Shown one piece after another: positions 11,901 through 22,704 of a DNA stretch of 64,000 bases. The first letter of the stretch is position 1; each line of letters opens with the position of its first letter. Both the position numbers and the translations under genes were made by a program. The stretch covers positions 1,302,001 to 1,366,000 of the forward strand of contig JAUFSD010000002.1 of assembly GCA_033030425.1 (NCBI GenBank), given 5' to 3'. The notes beneath the pieces are model-generated. The model was given only the letters and a program-made list of their open reading frames with translations. It was not told the origin of the DNA and did no database searches. This DNA comes from Verpa conica (taxonomy: Eukaryota > Ascomycota > Pezizomycetes > Pezizales > Morchellaceae).

Positions 11901-14426
11901 CATAAACTTCTACGCTAGAGAGGGAGGGAAGAAAGAAAGAAAACCTAGATAGGTACTGTCCTGTCGAGATATACAATTACTAGTGATGCCCGTTTTAGTA
12001 GCAGGATCGATGATATAAAAGTATGTGATTGATATTTCGCTATCGTTTTTATTCTCATTAGACTCGAACTCAGCTATCTTCAGGTTAAAATGCAGCGACC
12101 GCGTTGGGTGATTTTTAGGAAAATCTAAAACCTCTGGGACCCTTGAATTTCTGCTTCCATTCGCACTTCCATCCTCCAACCGCCAGCCCCTCTTGATGCC
12201 TTCAGGTTTCTCTTCACCTCTTTCAGCACTGCCATGTCCCCTTGCACTCTCGTCTACTTACAGATTTCAGCCTCCTTAGCCGTGGTATTCCTATTTGATA
12301 CCTAGATGGCTGTTAGCATGACCATCATCTGTATCCTTGTCTACCTCAGCTTGTTCTTTAGGAACCTTCCGCATAGTTGCATTGTCCATGTCATATCTGG
12401 TACTAGAATAGTATCTAGCGTGGTGCCCTTTTGATACGCGAACTTGTCGATTTCAAGTAAGGCTTGCGTCAACCTAGGAGGTATTAAGGATGGATTAATA
12501 GTTTTCTGATTATAGTGTTCCCTATGGGGTCCATCGTAGTTGTGGGTCATTACCCAGGGGATCTTGTGGCCATGACTTCCTTATTAATGACTGGAAAAGT
12601 TAATATAGCAGGATATGGAATCAAATGCTATTTCGGGAGTTAGCAGGATGCTCGGGAAGGGTTTATGAACAATACACTTACTAGCCTGACTGAGGTTGAC
12701 GTAGCTGTGTGCTTCATAATTTGAAGCGTTAGAAAGACAGCAGCTGTATGATCTAGATTAGTATCGGAGACGACATTAATCCTTGGATCCAACTGACGAG
12801 TCCTTTCGACATTTTGATAAGTAAAGATAGAATCATATAAATTCAAGTAGTGGGGATTTTCTGTTTGGGACCTCAGGTTATACGACTGATCTCGTAAATT
12901 AAACCAACCACCAGCTTAACGGCACTTGGAGAAGGACGAGACATTGGTTCGATAGGTGATATATGACAATACATTAATTAGATCAGAGAAATGCTAAGCA
13001 GGATAGATCTTGACTATAGACTTAAATATTCCCTGCCTCAATTAGATGAGAATAATAATGGGCCTATGAGCTGTGGAGATGACGATGGAGGGAAGTTCGG
13101 CTTGGTAAGTGGGGCTACTAAGTAATACAGCACTCCAAGAAACACAGACATAACCCTAAAACCCACAATCGTTTATGGTTGGCTAATAGACACTACAGAG
13201 AGTGTTAGGCTTAGTAGAGCTATCGATAGGGCACCGAAATATTGGTGGGTGTAGGACTATAGGAGGGGTACTGTGAAGTAGACTGTATTGGGGCCATCGG
13301 TTACAAGGTACATTCCATTGGAAGTAAAGCAATAAGATGAAATCTACTTTAGAGAACTGGAGAACATGCGTATAGCCAAGCTGTTTGGTACGATCTTTAC
13401 CATTATCAGCCTATCCTGCCAGCCCCTGCCCTGCCGACTATTTTTGACATATAATGTATTGGTAGCCTTCAATAGTTCTGCCAAGCAGCACCTCTGTCTA
13501 CCAGGTGGATGACTATATACGGCGGGCGGCAGCCATAATCAAAGTAGCGAAAGGCCAAACCTCCCCACCAAAATTTTCCCAAAAATTAATGAGCTAACCA
13601 GTATACTTAAATTACTTTATACTTTAGATAAGCAAACAAACTTCTGAATAGCTATGAAGCCCACTAGTGAGAGGAGGGGGAGTATAAACAAGAGTTTTTA
13701 CACAAAATTTTGACCTGGGACCCAATTGAGACTCCGGGTTTTTTCTGGTTTAGAGATCTCTAAAAAGTTAACTTAGGAACCCCCTCCAAAAAAATTTTAT
13801 TTTGTTGTTCTTATTAGTAGTTCTTATTAACAGTTATTAGAGTTCTCTAAGACTCTATAAGGCCCTGAGTGCAGGCTGTGTTCAGAAATATATAGCAAAG
13901 TATAATTTAGTCTTTCAGAAACTCCCTTCCAGGGCCTTTTTTTTTGCCCTTGATGATCTATAGCTATCTAGTAGTTTATTTGCTTGTTAGAAGCCTAAGA
14001 TAATTCTAATCTATTTTTTGGCTCATTAATTTTGCGGAGATTTTTGGTGTGGGGGAGGTTTGGCCTTTCGCTTTCGCAATTATGGCGGACTGGTTGCTGC
14101 CGTCCGCCGTAGTATACCCTAACAGGCTATACCTGGATCTCCCCCAACAATCATTACTCAGTGGTGCCATCGGCGATCTCCCGTACATACAATACCAAAT
14201 ATGTCGCGTTGATCCGGAAGCATGTTAGACGATCGAGAACACCATGCCGGGGACACTAATAACCCCTAAAAGAAAGGCTCTTGAAAAGATATAGGTATAA
14301 GCAACACGGACAAGCAAGAGACTCCATCTAGAATTATCTGACCGAAAAAAAGACATCTAATTAATTACGCACGTGTCCCTAACTACCCCACAATCATGGA
14401 GTAAAGTAGATTGACATATTCCCCAT
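5931..14426. other. 8.5 kb gene-poor region
   Basis: No exon with a recognisable family motif was found on either strand. The longest frames are about 120 codons and overlap each other. Visible features are TTTTA-type runs (about 6503-6530 and 7408-7440), a near-palindrome CCATGGTTTAACCATG near 7121-7136, and a TA-flanked inverted-repeat element at 10736-11169. The part from about 11.2 to 14.4 kb is AT-rich and patchy. It could contain decayed transposon sequence: the minus-strand frame at 12640-12846 has a protein-like look but no domain I can name. Confidence 0.5.
10736..11169. mobile_element. MITE-like inverted-repeat element, TA flanks
   Basis: Ends are inverted repeats: GTGTGAGCCACGAGGC on the left matches GTGTGGTCCACGAGGC read inward from the right (two differences in 16). 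Both ends abut TA (10734-10735 and 11170-11171), the target duplication expected for Tc1/mariner-type insertion. The roughly 434-bp interior has many CTCGAGG-like motifs and no coding capacity. I see it as a non-autonomous element. The transposase family is inferred only from the TA flanks. Confidence 0.65.
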
Positions 14427-16043
14427 TTAGAGTCTCTTCATACCCACAAGATCATCCATAACATATCTATATGCATTTACAATCCCCCACCCGTCTCCTC
14501 CTCCCTGACCACCAACTACCGTCTTAGGGGCGCTTACAAGCGAGTTGGTCCATCCGCTGAACCAGCCGTCCGCTTTTGCAAACTCAACCTGTTTTGGTAC
14601 GATAACTTTCGCTCCTGGCATATGTTCCGAGTAAACATTGCCGCCCTCATTATTTGCCGTAGCTGAGTCTTCGAACCCAGTAGGTGTTTTCCTGATTAGC
14701 CTTGGTGATGGTGGGGCTGGGATGCTACTATTTTTCCGTGGAGATGCTGGAATGTCGATATCCATTTGAGTAACAGAAAATGGAAGCGCGATATCATTCA
14801 TTGGCTCCTCCTTCCAGAGAGAAATCAGTATGGTCCTTCCACCAATCACTAGCTCTCCTCTTTCCGACCCTAGCACTGCGCGCTCTGCCGCTTCACGATC
14901 TTTAAACGTGATTCTGACCCAGCTTCCGGGGCCTCCGTCAGCGCCAGCGAGGGGTTGGATCATCCGCAGCGTCCTCAGATCTAACTGCTCACGAGGCACA
15001 ATTTCGGGATCGTAGAATTTGCTTTCAGCTTCTGGTAGTCCTGAATAAGGCTCTAGGATAACACCATAGTACCGACGCAGAGAGCGGATTAACTCTGGGA
15101 AGCGGTCTTCGGAGAAATTTGCGACACGGACCTGTGTAGGCGTAAATGCCACCTCTGAAGGTTTCTCTGATGGTGTCGGGTCGAATGGTAGGGAGTCGTA
15201 GATTGAAATAAGTGGGGGGGCATTTGTGTCTGTACTGTGCATTGGGGCATCATCGGTCATGGAGGAAGTCCGGTTTCGAGTCCGACTTGGTCTAAATAGT
15301 AAGCATTGGGGGGTTTAGGGAGGTATAAGGGAACTCACGGCCGGGAGCCAAACATGGACTTGGGCCAGTTTCCACCGGGAGAAGTAGGGGGCGAGCTGGA
15401 AAGTGTTTTCTTCAATCTAGTAAGGTATCAGTATAGTAACACATAAAGATTCTAAACTGGGCTATAACATACGCCGATTTCCGTCTTCCTTCGAGGGGTT
15501 CATCTGCGTCCTACATGTGTCACAAGTTAGGATATCAGGTTGTGGTGTACTAGGTAGAAGGTGTGGAGACATTGTATAGCAGGTTGGTCTGGTATATGCT
15601 ACTGTGCATATTTGAGCTTTTTATAGAAATATACTTCGCAAGTACCAATTCAAGATCGACACATACACAGTATGAGATTCCCCATAGCTGCGTTCCGCGC
15701 CTCGGCCTGCCATACGCTGTATACAAAGCGTACTCAACTGAGATGAACATACCATTAAATTTCCTGCCCCTGATGGTTGCAGTGTCATAATCTTCTGAAT
15801 ATACGGCGAAGCTGCTGTCGGGACATTTGGGTTCTGCGGAACGGAGGAGAATGGCGCTGGCTGGTTTACAAATAACGGATAGTCCTGCGGAGCGGAGATA
15901 TTTTGCCTGGCATGCCAATTATTGAAGCGCTTAGATTTGTTCAGGTCTTCGTTCGTGGCGGTCGAGTTCCCGAACATGGAGTTGGCTCCAAAGCTGAAAG
16001 CTGCCGAATTATTGAAAGGGTTGGAGGTGGTGGAATAATCCAT
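14427..16043 (-). CDS. NUP53: Nucleoporin Nup53/Nup35 family
   Basis: Model (minus strand): exons 16043-15753, 15510-15473, 15416-15339 and 15291-14427, joined in phase, give 423 residues. The N-terminus carries FG-type motifs (SFGANSMFGN). The middle has the basic and Ser-rich stretch ending SMFGSRPPSR. Around residues 165-280 lies an RRM-like fold typical of the MPPN domain, with a strand reading WVRITFKDREAAERAV. Nup53 proteins sit in the inner ring of the nuclear pore, dimerise through this domain, bind Nup155/Nup170 and Nup93/Nic96, and touch the membrane with a C-terminal amphipathic helix. Here the C-terminus (YRYVMDDLVGMKRL) fits such a helix. All introns have GTATGT or GTGAGT donors; the first is 242 nt, long for this window. 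Confidence 0.85.
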
Positions 16044-16505
16044 CGTGAAGGGTCAGAGACGAAGACGCGTTATTAGATTATCGGAGAGAGTATTCTGTTA
16101 TAGTGAACTAAAGGGAAGTAGTATTCAGGGAGATTGTTAGTGTTGACGGTGAGATCGCGTTGGTGTTTTGATGGTGTTGAACTCTTTGTTGGGTTTGGGT
16201 GCAAATATCTTGGCAGAAACTCAAATGGTAGGGTAACTTCTAGGTCATAGTTTATGATTCGAGTAATACATGTAGTTTGTAATTCATTCTCTGTGCCACT
16301 ATTTATTTATTTATTGAGTCTAGGCGTATAGAAATAATTAGAAATACTGATAGAGATATCTCTTATCAATTATGCAAGGGTTAACTAAGGAAACTTTTTC
16401 TATTGCTAAAAACGGACAAACTAATCTACTGATTAGATTTGTGGGCTATCGGTAGAGGATATAATTTATCATATCCCCGAGAGGCCCTTAGCTATATTTA
16501 GAATT
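16044..16505. other. Intergenic spacer NUP53 to LeuRS gene
   Basis: AT-rich sequence between two minus-strand genes. It should hold the NUP53 promoter and the LeuRS gene 3' end. I see no coding exon. A TACATGTA palindrome is at 16267. Confidence 0.6.
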
Positions 16506-19500
16506 CTATATAGATATATTCTCAAATTCAAACTTAGGGTTCCCTGGTTCTGCATTTTCAGCGATCGGGGACAGTCCTGCTTTGTTACTATCCTTCACGA
16601 CAGTAATAACAATCTCCTTACAGCCAGTATTCTTCTTTAGAGTTGGCAACACCTGCTCTAGCGTCTCTACCTCGTCGAATACCAATTTGCGCTCAAAAAC
16701 TGTAGTGTGGGGCTCACTCGCCAGGCGCCTCTTGAGAGTCTGGACAAAAGGCATAGCTCTTTTCATCTCTCCAAGCTTTTGGATTTTTGGGTTAAGTTCC
16801 TTGTCATTGACAGTGAGCTTAACATCATCGAATGACTCGCGAACGAGATCGATGTACTTGTCTTGCCAGCTTGGGTAGGCGAGAGCAACGAAGATGGTAA
16901 GCTTCTTCGGCTGTTGTGGATCGTATGCCGTGCCCTTGCCTTTAGCCTTCTTTTTCATCTGGGCGGCTTCGGTTGAGGTGATGTTTGTGGAGATTGTGTG
17001 GACATAGTTCCGTGCAGCTGTAAGCGCTTGTGAAATGGGTGCCGAAAGCTTGGGGAAGAGTTCGTTTTGGATTGTTGTTGGCTATTGGGGAGCAGGGGGA
17101 AATTAGCAAGATGCTAGCTTAGGCTAGGCTAGAAGTAGCTCTCAATTTTAACTTACCTGCTTCAATAAATCCTGCCAGATGTATTCAGCCCAATGGGGTG
17201 CGATTGGGTTGATCATCAGCGCCTGGCGTTTAATGAAATCGAGGACTAAGTCTTTATGCATTCCGATAGTTATGGTAGCCTCACGGTAAGTATCACGCGC
17301 AGACTGGAAGTCATAGAATCCAGTCTTGAGAGCGAGCTTGTACGATGTCCTAAAAGTATGTTAGTATAGAGGGAGAAGAAAAGGGAGTAGTATATTATTA
17401 AAAGAAAAAGGAAAAAAGAAAACGCACGATTCATAGTTCTCCCTTGTGGCCTGAGTGAGCTCATTCATTTCGTTCTCAAATACCTTATCCCAAAAGTTAT
17501 CCTTAGGCCCAGTCCTCAATTTTCCAGCATCAGCAGCCTTCACAATATCTTCACACCATTCCTTCAGAGTGTATCTAGCCGCATATAAACATAAGATTAT
17601 CTTAATTATGCAGATATTAGGGACTCACAGTCTAAGAACTGATGTTGACGCAACCTTCTCCTCAAAGTTCGCATCCTCAACACCATCACCAGCATCGGAA
17701 AGAGCAATTCTCGCCGCATCAGCTCCGAATTTCTTCACAGTTTCCTCTAGCGTTAGGAAATTTCCGGTGTGTTTGCTCATCTTTTCTCCATTAAGCATAA
17801 GGTGGCCATTCGCTCTGACACTCTTTGGCCAATACTGTGGCGGGAAAAGTGCAATGTGGATATATAAGAAGAAGGTGAGATGGTTCTGTATGAGATCTTT
17901 CCCAGAGACACGAACATCAAGAGGATAGAAGTACTCAAACTCCCGGCGCATCTTCTTGAGCCATTCCTCTTTTATTCCAGTGGACTCGAGAACCTCAGGA
18001 CTGAGCTCACGGCGAGCAAAGACGTAGTCCCAAACCTCATCAGTCATTTGATCAGGATTGATATTTGCAAGACCCGGAGCCTTGCCATCGATAGAGCTAT
18101 GGAGGTAGTGCGCAATTGTATAATAGGCCATGTAGATCGTGGAATCCGACAAACTCTCGACCAAGAACTGAGGATCCCACGGGAGCTTGCTTCCAAGCCC
18201 ATAGGATCTGGCACAAGCCCACTGATTCAACCATGCTAGATTTGCTTGGAAGCCATGTTTAGTCTCATCGTGATAGGTATTAAGCTTCACTCCCACAAGT
18301 TCCTCAGCCTGCTTCCTCCAGCTAGTCTCTCCATAATCCAGGTACCACTGATCGCATAGGGCAACAACACATGAATCTCCAGAGCGGGACAGAACTGGTC
18401 CTTCAGGTTCGCTGTAAGCGAAAGCTTCTTTTTTCTTTAAGAGTATCTCTCGGACCTTAGGCTTCGCAGCTTCTACCTTCTCACCCTTGAAGTCACCAAT
18501 AAGCATGGTTCCCTGGTAGAAGCCTTCCTTGTATGCTAATTCCTTAGCCTCCGCCAATGGTTTGGCATCTTTAGGGGAGTTAATTTTTAATTTTTTGACC
18601 AGGAACTCGGCGGTCTTATCACCGTAGGTTGGGGTTTTGATTATAGGGATAATCTCAAGCTCGGCCCATTCCTTTTTGATTCCGTAGTAGTCAGCTTTCT
18701 TGGCTAAATCCATCACAGTTGCATAATCGTCTGGTGAATCTGATGGTACAGAAGTAACTACACCGGTTCCCTTTGTGGCAAGGACTGTTTCCATGGGGAG
18801 AACACGGACACCTGCTGTATGTACTGAGAGAGGAGCATAGACGAGGGCTCCAACGAGCGCTGATCCAAGGATTGTGCCAACAGACTTGTAGACCCCACGT
18901 TCTGTGAAAACACCCTGGAAAGCCATGTTCCGAGCAGAGCGCTCGGTACAGATGTAAAACTCAGTAGGTGAAGCTTGAAAGACACCGTAAGTAATTTTTG
19001 GACCGACAAAACAGCACGTTTGACCGTACCTATCACACTGTTAGGAGATAAAAGCCGTTGGCGTTGAGAAAAAGGACCTACATCGTCTCTGGCCTCAGCG
19101 TGGCTGCTACTAGATGTACTTCTGCGCCTTCTGGTAGCTTTCCTTTTAAAGTCTTCTTACTCTCTTCCGTCCACTCTAGGATTTTGATTTTGATTGCAGT
19201 GTATTCTTGTGGACCAATGCCCTCACCATCACTTCTGTCATGGTCCATACAAGGCTGTCCATCCTTCGGCGAATAAATGGTGTAACGTTCTCCGAACTTG
19301 ATCTTCCCAAGCTCCTTTAGACGGTTCATCTGCCAGCGGACGAAGGCGTCATAGTAGGGATTAGCGTCTGTCGTAACAAACGAGCGGCGCCAGTCGATAC
19401 GAAGACCGAGAGCTGTACAGTCACGGCGGCAGATAGGTGGAAAGTATGTGAGCCAGTGGGAGGAATCGGCGAATTTGTAGATTTCTTCTCGGGGGATTCC

Positions 19501-20222
19501 AAGTGCAAGCATGATCTGAAATTGGTATCGTAATTTGATAGCTTTCGCCGCAGTTTTGCCCTTCTTTGCTGCAAATTTAGTCACATCGTCTTTAGGTGCA
19601 GCAGCACTTGGTGGGGCTGGCTCCTCGTCCTCATCCGCCGGAACATTCTCAAAGTTCTGGCCAAACAACTCCACTTCGCTAGCTCATAAGCCCCATTAGC
19701 TTGTCCGTGATGAAATCAAAAAAGGGTTGGGGGAATAAATAGTAGGGTCTTAATAAACCAACCGTGTGAGCTTATCTGCACAAGCCTTTATTGGCATTCC
19801 CGTGCAATGAAAGCCAAGCGGAAACAAAGCCCTTTTCCCCGTCATCCTCGCAAACCCGGTCTGAAACTCAATTTTACTCAATGAAAACGAGTGTCCTGCA
19901 TGGAGATTTCCGTTCATGTATGGATATGCCATACACCCGAAAAACTTGGGATGGTTTTTACGGAGGGTTTCTCCATCAGTCGCAGGGTCCTCTTCCAATG
20001 TTGGTGGATCCGTTTCAAAGACACGTTTCTCAGCCCACTGTGTTTGGTACTTCTTTTCGATGGCAACGAGGGTATCTCTTTTCTCAGTCTATGTGTGAGG
20101 TACTATATTAGTTGAAGAATTTAGAAATATTAGGATAGTGCAGCATAATAAACACTCACATTCTCAAGCTTCAAAGTGGCCTTTGAGGCGTTCGAGGGGT
20201 CTGTAGCATCTACGGAAGCCAT
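16506..20222 (-). CDS. CDC60: Cytosolic leucyl-tRNA synthetase
   Basis: Seven exons on the minus strand (20222-20160, 20088-19763, 19678-19082, 19029-17629, 17574-17428, 17349-17157, 17081-16506) join in phase to 1100 residues, the usual length of eukaryotic cytosolic LeuRS. The enzyme charges tRNA-Leu with leucine. The class I HIGH signature appears as HAGH (about residues 84-87), preceded by AYPYMNGNL. The editing-domain threonine-rich region includes [12 protein letters not shown]. The KMSKS loop reads KMSKH at residues 745-749, so the last serine is replaced by histidine. A C-terminal extension (about residues 905-1100) matches the eukaryotic type used in tRNA binding. There is no mitochondrial presequence. 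The start ATG at 20222 gives [10 protein letters not shown]. It is divergent from the methyltransferase gene across a 970-bp spacer. Confidence 0.95.
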
Positions 20223-21192
20223 GGTTGGGGAAAATCCGCCGCAAAATGATTTGAGCTATGCGGATGATTTGATGCGTAGAGGATGTCTGTTGGCGGGGTG
20301 ATTCAAAAACCTGCCCCTCAATTCATGTAAGAGTCAACCCCACTATTTGCCAAGACCCTGTATAGTTTGGGGAATATTATTACCCGGCCTTTCACTATGC
20401 CCTACTCTTTTTTTGTATCACAGCTAGAGCTATATGTATATTTGTTGAGAGGAGCTCATGATTAGGAAGAGAATAGCTTATTGTTACGAAAGAAATCTAT
20501 ATGAGTGCTTACAAGAAATACGCAGGTTCTCACATATCCCAAGGATTACCTCCGCGTCGGAATATAGGCGGTAACACCCCAATTCTGGAATATATACTGC
20601 TTCGGTGGTTTGGATCACACAAAGTCCCTAGGTTATGGACCCGTGCCATCTATCTAATTGACTATGTGAATTATTGGTAGCTGCAAGGGACCAGCTATCA
20701 TTCTCCAGAGCTCTAACTAATCGTAGAATGCTGGCAAGTAGTAGAAACACGGAGCTCCGTGGCCGCCTTCGTCATATCTTGGCATTTCTCCCCTAGGCTA
20801 TATCCACCAAGGTGTCTATCTACTATGTACCTTGGGCTATTAATCAAAGGCGCAAAAAAACTTGCTCATATATAGATACTGTCTCTCCGAGATATCTCGG
20901 ATATCCATGCTCGCTTCTCGGCCGGATAGACTTACTTGTAAAACATGCGCAAGAAAAAAACAAAAAACATTAAAATTGACGCATCTATGCGGGTAGACAT
21001 TTAGTAGACACTATAGTTAAGACATATGAAAATCTACAGGGTGAGTGGGGAGCTATTATGAAGTGGTATCAGTATAAAACAGAGCTTTCCCCACCATTGA
21101 AAGTCTCACATCTTCTGTAGCAACCGGTACAATACCCCGCAGTTACAAACGCCTAAAAAATATTCCTTGTTTAAGTTTTATTTACCGCAGCC
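20223..21192. promoter_or_regulatory. Divergent intergenic promoter region
   Basis: A 970-bp AT-rich spacer between two head-to-head genes, leucyl-tRNA synthetase (minus) and a methyltransferase (plus). It must hold both promoters. I see no exon. A short dyad, CCGAGATATCTCGG, is at about 20887-20900. Confidence 0.5.
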
Positions 21193-22259
21193 ATGGCCTC
21201 CAACACCCCCACCACCGATCCCAAAAACTTTACGGAAGAGAATAAGAATTTTTTCAAGTATTTATACCCTAAATACTTAATTCTATATTGTCTTGGTATG
21301 TAGGTTAATAAAACTATAAACTTTTCTAGCTCACAGGCCGGAGCCTATGAACATTATGCTGCACGCCAGAAGATAGTCCAAATAATCGGAGAAGATATTA
21401 TCAAATCCCAGGAGTGGTCTGGTATAGCGTGGGATGAGGATAGTACTCGAATGCTGGATTATGCTTGTGGGACTGGACTGATCACAAGAGTATATTCTCC
21501 AAAGGTGCTGAAAAGAGTCTATCCACATATTTACTAAAACCTGCGATTCGTAAAGGTTCTTGCTCCATACACCAAGCAAATTATTGGTATGGACCTCTCT
21601 GAAGGCATGGTTGAACAGTTTAACAAATCGGTATTATACCTCCCAATCTAATTATGCACCATACCATTGGCTAACAGGGTGGGACTGGTATTCTTTAGGC
21701 TGAGAACCAAGGAATCCCTAAAGATGAGATGCGCGCAATTGTTGCCAACATTTGTGGGGACGAGGTCGATCCAACATTGTCAGACCACGAGTATTATGAT
21801 TTCGACGTCGCTATTAGTACTTTGGCGTTCCACCATTTTGAGAATGTTCCACTTGCAATAAATCGTATTGCTGAGCGCTTGAAGCCAAAGACGGGTGTAT
21901 TGTTGATAATCGATTTTAGAACGCATGAGGAAGTGCGCTTTCGTGGTCACCACGACCACGACCACGACCAACACCTACATAATCACAACCAACATGAACA
22001 TAGTCACGTCCAAAAAGATGGGAATAATGACGACCATGGGGGTGTTGGGGGTTCTTTTAATGGAAATCATACTGTGGTCCGCAATGGGTTCTCCGAGGAC
22101 GAAATCAAGTGTTTGTACGAGGGGGCTGGCCTTGTAGATATTGATATTGTCGATGTTGGACCTGGGGTAGGTATGAGTATTGTTGGAAGGGATCCTAAGA
22201 CGGGAGAGATAAAAAAAATACAGAGGAGTGTCTTTATGGCTAAGGGAAGGCGCGCTTAG
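21193..22259 (+). CDS. SAM-dependent methyltransferase with His-rich loop
   Basis: Exons 21193-21257, 21330-21489, 21556-21630 and 21699-22259 join in phase to 286 residues. The fold is a class I (Rossmann) methyltransferase of the Methyltransf_11/25 type. Motif I reads LDYACGTGL, followed by an acidic strand end IIGMDLSEGM, then FDVAISTLAFHHF (post-motif with the HH typical of the group), and ERLKPKTGVLLIIDF. It therefore probably methylates a small molecule, with S-adenosylmethionine bound at motif I; the substrate cannot be told. Between the strand after motif III and the C-terminal strands sits a loop at residues 184-203 in which 10 of 20 residues are histidine and most others Asp, Asn or Gln. 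This could bind metal ions. The ATG at 21193 begins MASNTPTTDP. Confidence 0.85.
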
Positions 22260-22704
22260 AAGCAAATGGTAAAGCTATCATCATATAAGCTTTCTTTATT
22301 AGAACCAAGACTAGCTATACTTTCCTTTTATAAACACTGTTTGCTTTAATCGAGCACTGCATCCACAGTTCACCAACTATTTTCTCTTTTAGTAAATTGG
22401 TTTACTAAACTGTCAAGCCGGGTTGTACGTCCTTTAAAAGTCGAGAAATTTCCACTGGGGTCTTTTGCCCACTGAGAGTACCTGCTCCCATACTATAGTC
22501 TTTTACCAGGTCCAACCACTTATCCTCAATCATATTCGCACCCATCGTATAAATCGACCAATCAATAAAGAAAATCTAGAAGCATAGCAACCAAGCAAAA
22601 GAGATTCAAGAAGGGTGGATAGGAAATATTAAGGTAAGAGAGATTATTTCTATAGTTAGTGATACTGGCTTGTTAATGGTCTTGGGAAAATTTCCCCAAA
22701 AATG
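22260..22704. other. Convergent 3' spacer
   Basis: The spacer between the ends of two converging genes. It is AT-rich and holds only terminator and polyadenylation sequence as far as I can judge; no exon is visible. Confidence 0.5.

Noticed and set aside
12341..12846. Minus-strand frames as LINE or other transposon remnant
   Set aside because: Protein-like in places, but I could not identify endonuclease, reverse transcriptase or transposase motifs, so I only mention it within the gene-poor region.
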